Source of the DNA: Smittium mucronatum
Taxonomy: Eukaryota; Kickxellomycota; Harpellomycetes; Harpellales; Legeriomycetaceae
Assembly (NCBI GenBank): GCA_001953115.1
Contig: LSSL01001255.1
Location: forward strand, 1 to 15,606
Length of the DNA stretch: 15,606 nt
Direction of reading: 5' to 3'
Shown here one piece after another: positions 8,838-15,606 of the stretch; position 1 is the first letter of the stretch, and each line of letters opens with the position of its first letter. A program made the position numbers and the translations under genes. Below the pieces are notes generated by a model. The model was not told the DNA's origin. It saw nothing but the letters and a program-made list of their open reading frames with translations, and made no database searches.

Positions 8838-9636
8838 ACACATCCAATAATAAATACTCTTTGGGTACGGAGGCAGTGCTTTAGAAATCCCAAAAGCGTT
8901 TGATGACCAGATTTGGAAATAAATCCAAAGAAAAGAGACAATGGGTCAGTTGTACAGATTTGAAATAAGCCAAAAAAATTAGACCAATTGCTTTTTCCAA
9001 AATTGTTTTAGCTTCCATTTGAATTCTCAGGATTAAAATCAATTTTGGAAAACCAGCTTGTACATTTCTTTGTGTCTTGAAAGAACCACTTATTTCATTC
9101 ACACAAAGAAAGAAGCCTTATGAGATTTATAAATTAGGATATACTCACCCTTTTAAAGCCACAGGTTTTCATATATGTGTGACAATCCCACTTTTTATTC
9201 TTTTTTAACCCCTACATCAATACATATACAATTTAATTAATTTTTCCCAAACTGGAAAAACGTTTTTGAAATTTGCAAAACAAAGGAGTCATTCAATGGT
9301 TGATTCAATGAGTTTCTGCTTACAATTTATCGGGGTGAATCATCTTTCACAGTCATGCCATATAATATACCTTATTTTTAAACTATTTTTTGGTCCGTTT
9401 AAATGTTTTTTTGTTTCCAAAAGTAGTTATTAATACATTACAATCAATTTTACTAAAACCAATGTGCGCATGCTCACATACATCAAACAAATTTGATGAG
9501 ATGAATATAGCCTCATATATACCTCTTTTACAAGTATGGATACCAAATGGTGCATACTTCTTTTTAATATTATTTATTAGTATCATCTGTCAATTAAATC
9601 CAAAATTTTCCTCATGTTACCAAACTTAGGCAATAA
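8838..9636. other. Spacer with faint coding-like traces
   Basis: About 30% GC around 8880-9060. Plus-strand frames such as the one with FDDQIWK and ETMGQLYRFEI (about 8858-9119), broken by TAA and TAG, could be the tail of the decayed kinase-like gene, but no kinase C-lobe motif is visible. An open frame of 73 codons on the minus strand (8881-9102) has no motif, starts with GTG and is not longer than expected by chance. Overlapping open frames on both strands at 9383-9629 are treated the same way. Confidence 0.4.
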
Positions 9637-10023
9637 ATCCATCCATCATGTCTTCATATATGGAAAGCATATATAACAGCTGCAAACCATGGTGATAATC
9701 ATTTAAAATGCAAGTATTGTAAACAGAAATTAAGTGTAGTCGTATTTTTCGTCCATAAAATCGTCTATTAAATCAAATCCAATAGCTTCATATCTGCTTT
9801 AGAAAAATGCAACTCTTAAACCACTGGGTTTCTCGTGTATGCCACCACACATCTCATTTCTAATAAACTAAGCCGACATCTCGTGTTATTGGATGCAAGT
9901 TCATCTTTTGCTTATTTATTATCTCTTAAAAAAATACCCCTTGGTTTCTCTCCGCGTATTCTGTATGAATACGTTTTTGTGTCACACAAAAATATGTTGC
10001 AGGGTTTGAAATTGTTGATTTAG
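9637..10023 (+). mobile_element. Possible hAT-type transposase relic (BED zinc finger)
   Basis: A plus-strand frame at 9637-9765 reads WKAYITAANHGDNHLKCKYC followed by KQKLS. A Trp sixteen residues before a CxxC with surrounding Lys residues matches the start of a BED zinc finger (W..F..... CxxC), the DNA-binding domain of many hAT transposases. The second metal-binding half (HxxxH) is not in the same frame. In another frame, 9835-10023 (about 42% GC at its start) holds a string with SLKKIP, similar to the CKxIP that often follows BED fingers. The pieces lie in different frames with stops between them, so at best this is a dead remnant. It ends seven bases before a TTAA-CCC repeat. A chance CxxC in A/T-rich sequence is the alternative. 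Confidence 0.25.
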
Positions 10024-10029
10024 GAGGCA

Positions 10030-10082
10030 TTAACCCTTTCCAAACTCAAATGTTGTTATACACCTATTCGTATAATTTCCAA
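10030..10082 (+). mobile_element. One-ended copy of the TTAA-CCC element
   Basis: TTAACCCTTTCC at 10030-10041 is identical to the left end of the element at 1166. The similarity continues patchily with CAAAT, then CCTATT.GT.TA and TTTnCAA, in the same order and spacing as 1183-1220. No matching right end (GAAAGGG.TAA) is found before the RPAP3-like gene, so this is a fragment or a diverged copy. Confidence 0.4.
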
Positions 10083-10290
10083 GTCCATAAATATTACATA
10101 ATAATTAATCCAATAACTTTGGTCAATTGAAATTAAAATGTTTGTTTTGGATTGAGATCGAGTTTACACGTAAATCAAGCTCCAGAGATGTTTAATTTAC
10201 GTTAAAAAATCATCCCCATAATAATCAAATCAGAAAAATTAATGCAATGATACAAACCTTCATGCTTATTTTTTCCCAAATATTCTGGTT
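10083..10290. other. AT-rich spacer upstream of the RPAP3-like promoter
   Basis: No gene or repeat structure recognised. If the element starting at 10030 was once full length, its interior would lie here. Confidence 0.4.
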
Positions 10291-10322
10291 GTGCGCACTG
10301 ATGATAAAGTTTATCGTCCAAT
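10291..10322 (+). promoter_or_regulatory. Palindrome pair and CCAAT box upstream of the RPAP3-like gene
   Basis: Three motifs stand in a row. GTGCGCAC (10291-10298) is a perfect 8-bp palindrome. GATGATAAAGTTTATCGTC (10300-10318) is a near-perfect palindrome (8 of 9 pairs about a central G) with two inverted GATAA sites. CCAAT (10318-10322) follows directly. They lie 138-169 bp before the ATG at 10460, a usual place for fungal upstream elements. CCAAT is bound by the HAP/NF-Y complex and GATAA by GATA factors; use here is inferred. Confidence 0.4.
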
Positions 10323-10363
10323 GGTAGTAATGGAAATACAGTATATTATTTAAGGACGCGAAG

Positions 10364-10381
10364 ATGAATTCAAATAAATAA
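10364..10381 (+). promoter_or_regulatory. Five-codon upstream open reading frame
   Basis: ATG AAT TCA AAT AAA TAA (MNSNK), ending 78 bases before the RPAP3-like ATG. If the transcript starts upstream of it, this short uORF could dampen translation. The transcription start is unknown, and short ATG frames are common, so it is only a candidate. Confidence 0.25.
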
Positions 10382-10459
10382 GGTCAGTCTCTATCCTCTT
10401 TAGGTAATTTATCACTGTTGTTTTTCTGGGAAAAAGCCCTTTTATACTATTTCTTGCAA

Positions 10460-11788
10460 ATGAAAAATAACGCCGAGTTCGAAAAGAATAAGGTAATTAT
10501 ATCCCCCAATTCCTTCATCCTTCTCTCATTAAACTTTACTTATTCAGTCGTATCCTCCTATTTCCATTTTAATGACACTCGTTAGGGGAATGCGAGCTTT
10601 AAGGTTGGGGATTATAATGCCGCCATTCTTCACTATACTAATGCCATAAACTTGCTGCCCGATGTCCCAGTATATTGGACGAATCGCGCTATGGCCAATC
10701 TCAAACTTTCAAAGTAAGTACCACAAGATCCTATTCTCTAAGAGTCTATTTCAGAACATAGATTCCTTATTCCTACTTTCCACTCTATACAGATTTCAAG
10801 ATTCCGCTTCAGATTGCACCCAAGCCCTCAAAATAGATCCCAAAAATGTAAAGGCTCTTTGGAGAAGAGCTACTGCAAACTTCAATTTAGGAAATTTATC
10901 TCAATCTAAAGCAGGTAATCATCCCTCCATCTCCAAAAAAAAAAAGCCATAGGGAAACCTGGTTCTTATAAATCTTTTTATAGTGCTTATAATATCCCTC
11001 GATCTTTTACTTTTTTTCACAGATCTGCAAAAGGCTCTTCAATTTGATCCTAAAAATAAGTCCGTACTCGACGATTTAAATAAAGTGAATTTTAAAATGG
11101 TAACTTTATACTTCAAATCAATTTTCTTTTTCTTTAGTCAAATATCTATTTTTATCTTAATAATTAGAATAAATTGGATAAATCCCAATCTGCAATTAGC
11201 GTACCTGTCACTAAACTTGAATCTAGAAACCATTTGCCAAGTGATGCTCTGGATCTGCTAAACACTATGAACATCAGTAACCCCACTCGTAATAATCAAC
11301 CTTCGAGTAATGCTTTTCAGCCGGTAAAAGATATTTTGAATTATTAATACTTCGCTTAACTCACGTCTGAACTCTAAACAACACCCATAAAGATTCGCCG
11401 AGAATTCAATCCAAGCACCCCAAAGTCAATAATCGAGTTTGAGCGCTCATGGAAGGAAGCAAAAGCATCCCCTCAAAACGTTTTAAAATTACTTTCAATA
11501 ATACAGCCCGACTCACTTCAACGCCTTTTTGGCGCCTCTTTCGAGGATTCTCACCTCGAGTTGATCTCTGCCTCTTTACTCAACTTTTTGTCCGACTCAA
11601 ACCTGCCCGCTGATTACGATTGGAGTTTTCAAATAATGAACAATCTGCCTCAAATCCCTCGCTTCGATTTAGCTCTTTCATTTTCATCATCTAAAACTAG
11701 AAATGATCTTTCTGAAATCATCAAAATTTTAAAAGATTCTGGTGCGATTAGCAACGACAAATTAGCACTGCTGGAGCAAAAATTCTGA
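10460..11788 (+). CDS. RPAP3/Tah1-type R2TP co-chaperone, 303 aa, six exons
   Basis: Exons 10460-10492, 10586-10713, 10793-10914, 11023-11099, 11168-11323 and 11393-11788 join to 912 nt. The introns are 93, 79, 108, 68 and 69 nt, with donors GTAATT, GTAAGT, GTAATC, GTAACT and GTAAAA, all ending AG. Residues 1 to about 117 form a three-motif TPR domain. The carboxylate-clamp residues that hold the Hsp90 C-terminal EEVD are all present (K9, N13, N44, K74, R78, by alignment to HOP). Residues 121-172 are a polar linker. From about 174 the protein has an RPAP3 C-terminal domain, opening REFNPSTPKSIIEFERSWKE, which in the family binds Rvb2/RUVBL2. The predicted role is the Hsp90-binding subunit of R2TP, assembling RNA polymerases, snoRNPs and PIKKs. 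Human RPAP3 has two TPR domains; yeast Tah1 has one and lacks the C-terminal domain. This form keeps one TPR domain plus the C-terminal domain. The start codon is the first in-frame ATG and leaves only 11 residues before the first intron; an upstream exon cannot be excluded. Confidence 0.85.
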
Positions 11789-11819
11789 AAAAAATCTTTA
11801 TTATTTCAAAAAAAAACAA

Positions 11820-11865
11820 AAAAGAGAGGGATATTCCTCACTTATACAAAAAATCCCTTTTTTTT
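11820..11865 (+). terminator. Hairpin with T-run just after the RPAP3-like gene
   Basis: Bases 11820-11832 pair with 11853-11865 in a 13-bp stem (two G-U pairs, AGGGAT/ATCCCT at the inner end, A-run against T-run outside) around a 20-nt loop, starting 32 bases after the stop. It lies in the expected 3' UTR. It could affect 3' end formation or mRNA stability; part of the stem is only A-run against T-run. No AATAAA is found close by. Confidence 0.3.
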
Positions 11866-14800
11866 GCATGAAAATCAAGTTCGAAATATGTCGATTTCAA
11901 TTCCATCTCTTTATAAAGTATTCTATACAAAGCCCGTACTTTCTTTGATTTATTTTGTGATTTTTTTCAACCTTTATACGATCTAGTATATTTTATGATC
12001 CTATAAAGCTCCATTTACTCAGTTATCCAGATTTGAATTATTAAATTAATAATTAATTTAAAATAGCATCATCATTTTCTTCTTTTGTGCATAAAAAACT
12101 TTCTACCTAAATACACTTATTATTTTTATCAAAATGAAGAATAATAGATACTATAATTCTTTAAACTTTACAAAAAAGTAATCATATATTCAAATTTGGT
12201 TGACGACTCGATATCAAACTAAATTTTTTGATTTTGTTCAGAATATTACAAATATACCAATAACTATATCAAATTTGCAAGAAATTAGACAATAACCATC
12301 CATTTTTTATTGATTATATCTGATATTTTAATTTAGGAATTCCAAGTTATGTTTTTTGATTAATGCTCGGTAGCAGAGTGGTAAAATTCGATTACTTTGA
12401 GAAGCTTTTCCTTAAAAAACATTCCTTGACTCGTTTTGTGAAATTTTCTATTTGCTTTAATCCTGGCTGTAGTGTCTACTACCTTTAAAAAATCTTGAAT
12501 TATTTTTGGATATTAAAATGAAGAAAATCTTAAGAAAATCTTTATTTTTCAAGTGGAAACAGAAAAAGACTCTTTAATAGTATATACACTTTATAAAGAA
12601 CGTTTAATTTATAAAACATTTCATTCATCCTGAATTTAATTGCTCGAATTCAAGCTCTTGATTGCAAAATTTCTCATTCCTCTATACCCTCCTCAAATAC
12701 TGGGAAAATCGCTGAGCTATTTGAATAATACTCCGAGGAATGTGATAAAAAATGTTATTCTGGTAATGGAATGATCAATATTGATTATTGAAATATATAA
12801 AATCAAATAAAATCTCGATGGCTAAATCAACAAAGAATCTGAAGATTTTCATATAAAAATACTACTAATGAAAAAAATTATTAATCTTCGAATGAGAATA
12901 CAAATAGTAGTAGCCAGGCTAAATTTTAAGCGGGTAGAGCCCTATTAATGCAGTTTGTACTCACTATATGATTGGCCGAATGATAGAAAATTACGATTCA
13001 TTATTAACTTTGGAATGAGTTCAAACTATATAGAATATAAAAAAAGAGGGATAAGTTTAGAAATTAAATACATAAATAATAGCGGAAGAGTGCTATTTAA
13101 AGATCATCTAAGAATATCTATGGAAACATTAAGTGATTTACACGTGAATATGAAGTAGAGTTTTTATTCACAATCAAAGAACTTTCGCTTTAGAAAATTC
13201 AGAAATTGGAGTTTCTGCTAAATAACGTATTGTAGTGCTGAATTTAAGGTCTCAAGGAATATCAGTTTTTTTGGTTTCTAAGCCCTCTTTTTCATTCATA
13301 AAGTTTTCCTCGCTGATATATGTATGTTTGTATGTAAATTGATTGCAATTATTCCGCAATATTTTTTTGAAGAAACAATAATATATAAAGAATTTATACT
13401 ATCGCAAAAGATATTCATTTAAAATATTGAAAAATTAAACAAAATCAAGTAAATTTCTACAAATCCCAAAATTATATACAAATCAATTTAACAGCATAAT
13501 GCTTTGATGAAGGTTTATATAATATCAATACAAATGTCTAAAAAAAAAATACACTGCTCTATTTTTAAAATTTTAACTATCGATAATGGAATATCAATGG
13601 ACCTAAAATACAATAGCAACATGAAACATGAAACATTAAGTACAAGTTAATATATCCAAAATAAAAAATATATATGTGTGTGTCTATTATAACTCTGAAT
13701 GAGAATTTAAACGTCATTAGACTTCAATAACTTTAAAGTTATGAAAAAAGCTAAAGATAATATTATAGTAAATTTGAAAACAATCTAAAGGTGGTTTAAA
13801 AAGTCCTCGTTTAATTTTTTAATTGAAGTATACGATAAATTATATGTAAATTATTGAGAATCCCACTTGATAAATTAATCTATATTGAAGCGAATTCCTG
13901 ATTTATCAACATAAGAACAAACAGCACTTCAATAAAAAACATTATCAAAGTTATTGCTAATCTAAGTTAATCCTTATGGATTATTAAAAATAGAAATAAA
14001 AAGACTTCAGGATACAAAAATCTAAATTTAAACTTTGTCAATTTCATAATTTAGTATGTAGCTAATATATAACACATGCCCTCCAGAAAATCCTATTTAC
14101 TAGAGAAAAGCAAACGACAAACTTCTTTCATTTAATTATGAAGAATTTGCTAATATTTAATGGATAATTTGGTTTGAATATTTCATTCTTTTAAAACTCT
14201 TTTTTAACAAATACAAAAGTAGATTTCATATAATATTTAATATAAGTAAAGGGAAATATTTCGGTTAATTTTTCCTATCTGGTTTATTTTTAAAACGGTT
14301 ATATTTTTGTTTGAATTATAAAGTTAAATTGATTGTAGATAAGACGAAATATTGAAACATTAGCAATTTATAAGATTGATTTAAGGCTTATTAAAGAAGC
14401 ATATATTTTTAGGGCTTAATTTTTTTGTTTTAAAGGATAAGCGATTTTCCATTTTTTGAATATGATGATATCCTGTCTATTCTGGATTTGGAATAAAAGA
14501 AAATCTTATTTAATAATCTAAACCCCGATAAACAAACCTTCATAATCATTAGAAATCGGGTATTTATTTTTGCTAAATTTATTTATAAGAATTAGGCTAA
14601 GGTCAGCTTAAGAACAATCTATATTTTATACAATTTTACCTAAAAAAAATGAAAGCACATCTGAATTAGTATAATATTTAATTTTGACTTTTTAAATCAA
14701 ACTTAAAGATGGTATTATTGACAATCTTCAGAAATAAAAATCCCTAATACAAAAAAATGGTAAAAAACATAAATAAAGTCTTATTAATTTTTATACATCG

Positions 14801-15119
14801 ATCTTCTAGCTAAAAATCTATAATCTCAAAACTATCACACTCTAAAACTTTTGCAACCCGTGAATTATGTTATTTAAATTCAAATATACTATTATCAATT
14901 ACGTCAAATCTGAACTTAGATTTCTGAATTTTATAGAAAAGAAAACGACTCCCAACTTAGTACTTTGAGAACTGTATCATTGTTCAATGCATTACAAAAG
15001 AAGGTATTAAATAATGATTTTTTTTTGTATCACGGAATTTTATTATAAGATAACGCCATTAAAAACTATACTAAAAAAATATGATAAAAAGAAAAAGATG
15101 TATAGAAAAGACCATTATA
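11866..15119. other. AT-rich intergenic region, at most faint gene debris
   Basis: More than 3 kb dominated by A/T. Between about 12611 and 13315 plus-strand frames look slightly protein-like. One covers 12611-12791 with an internal TAA at 12726. Another covers about 12826-13158 with a TAA at 12946, including YDWPNDRKLRFIINFG. GC falls from about 38% at 12661-12720 to about 17% at 13021-13080, so the coding case is weak. From about 13315 to 15119 I see no gene, tRNA, rRNA or ordered repeat, only short runs such as TATATATGTGTGTGT near 13670. Confidence 0.5.
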
Positions 15120-15390
15120 TTAACTAAAATAAGCTCCTCTATCGGTCTACCAGCTGTGTACCTACGGGAAAAGGGTGCATTCTACCAACCAAAAGACCCC
15201 CCCCCCTGACATTGCTACAAGTAGGTGTATGACTGAGTTTACATGCAGTCAAGAATTAAGCTCTTTGTCAATTAACAATAGTATTTTGAAGCTACTGAGC
15301 TCCTAATCAGAGCCTTCTTCTAACAGGATTGATAAAATTAGGCTCCCACCCAAACTTGGGGTGATCGACATGGCTTTCCTAAAAATAGCC

Positions 15391-15414
15391 GTTAGACGCT
15401 GAGATCCGTCTGAC
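15391..15414. repeat. Inverted repeat, 8-bp stem, 8-nt loop
   Basis: GTTAGACG (15391-15398) pairs with CGTCTGAC (15407-15414) with one G-T wobble, around the loop CTGAGATC. Confidence 0.5.
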
Positions 15415-15492
15415 TGTCGAACGCTGGACTTGTGCACTAGACTATGCCTCAGCTGTTCTAAACGATCGGTTCCTCCTGTTTCGAGATGGTCA

Positions 15493-15523
15493 TCCTCTGG
15501 AATCGCTGTCCTCCGAATCGCTG
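15493..15523 (+). repeat. Imperfect tandem duplication, 16/15 bp
   Basis: TCCTCTGGAATCGCTG (15493-15508) is followed immediately by TCCTCCGAATCGCTG (15509-15523), differing by one substitution and one deleted base. Confidence 0.7.
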
Positions 15524-15535
15524 TGCGCTGTCTCC

Positions 15536-15557
15536 ACTATTCCCAACCAAGAATAGT
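15536..15557. repeat. Inverted repeat, perfect 7-bp stem, 8-nt loop
   Basis: ACTATTC (15536-15542) and GAATAGT (15551-15557) are perfectly complementary around CCAACCAA. Confidence 0.55.
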
Positions 15558-15581
15558 ACAACGCTGTGTGAAAATTTGGTC

Positions 15582-15605
15582 TAGTGTACTTTGAAAAGTA
15601 CACTA
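15582..15605. repeat. Perfect 11-bp inverted repeat at the window end
   Basis: TAGTGTACTTT (15582-15592) and AAAGTACACTA (15595-15605) are exact reverse complements with only GA between them. The outer TA on each side resembles a Tc1/mariner-type TA target flank, but no second element end is available to test this. Confidence 0.65.
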
Positions 15606-15606
15606 T

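Larger units (their letters stand above)
15120..15606. other. Composition-shifted tail, probable transposon end or dispersed repeat
   Basis: GC rises sharply from the A/T-rich DNA to the left, reaching roughly half in the last 300 bases, and the sequence holds three hairpins, a small tandem duplication and a C10 run (15197-15206). On the minus strand a frame of about 60 codons (around 15500 down to 15315, with LRHSLVHKSSVRQSDGSQRL) is open but has no ATG at its start and no recognised motif. The abrupt change suggests the edge of an inserted element that continues beyond the window. No integrase, reverse transcriptase or transposase motif is visible. Confidence 0.4.

Noticed and set aside
9383..9629. 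Overlapping open frames on both strands
   Set aside because: Both strands are open over the same bases, typical of low stop density by chance, and neither shows a domain.
12371..12381. tRNA or SINE-like A box (TAGCAGAGTGG)
   Set aside because: It matches the Pol III A-box consensus, but no B box (GGTTCGANTCC) follows within the next 100 bases, and no cloverleaf can be drawn.
15315..15500. Minus-strand coding exon in the GC-rich tail
   Set aside because: About 60 open codons with mixed residues but no start codon, no clear splice acceptor and no known motif. At this higher GC, open stretches of that length are common.
15582..15606. Rho-independent bacterial terminator
   Set aside because: The perfect hairpin has no T-run after it within the window, and the introns and gene content show a eukaryotic genome.
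1..15606. CRISPR array, integron, phage or bacterial operon structure
   Set aside because: There are no regularly spaced repeats and no co-directional gene clusters with ribosome binding sites. The window is eukaryotic.

Overview
The window looks like nuclear DNA of an AT-rich fungus, probably an early-diverging (zygomycete-type) lineage. The evidence is: very AT-rich intergenic DNA broken by islands of about 40% GC that coincide with coding sequence; a gene with five short GT..AG introns (68-108 nt); and a large Sel1-repeat protein of a kind abundant in such fungi. The species cannot be fixed from the sequence. Both intact genes are read in the standard code.

Layout. 1-1165 is AT-rich spacer; a possible minus-strand gene start lies at the extreme left edge. 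1166-1337 is a small TTAA-flanked element with inverted ends (piggyBac-like MITE). 1697-1971 is a small unidentified plus-strand gene that needs one frameshift to be read through. 1972-4048 is spacer. 4082-7162 (minus) is an intronless gene for a 1026-residue protein: a disordered Ser/Asn-rich N-terminal half followed by 13 Sel1-like repeats. 7163-7743 is a divergent promoter region with a perfect TTGACGTCAA site and a duplicated TATA-like 12-mer. 7744 to about 8837 is a decayed plus-strand gene ending in a protein-kinase-like N-lobe. About 9637-10023 holds a possible BED-finger (hAT-type) transposase relic. 10030-10082 repeats the left end of the element at 1166. 10460-11788 is a six-exon plus-strand gene for a compact RPAP3/Tah1-type R2TP co-chaperone (303 residues). 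11866-15119 is AT-rich with at most faint coding traces. 15120-15606 is a composition-shifted tail with three hairpins, probably a transposon end or other repeat.

The two intact genes have no obvious functional link. The RPAP3-like protein should connect Hsp90 to the Rvb1/Rvb2 ATPases for assembly of RNA polymerases, snoRNPs and PIKK kinases. The Sel1 protein is a solenoid scaffold, most likely in signalling or cell-wall regulation. The rest of the window is mainly gene and transposon debris in AT-rich DNA. I found no undescribed multi-gene system. The most notable signal is the decayed kinase-like gene, in which all seven interior stops in the followed frames are TAA.
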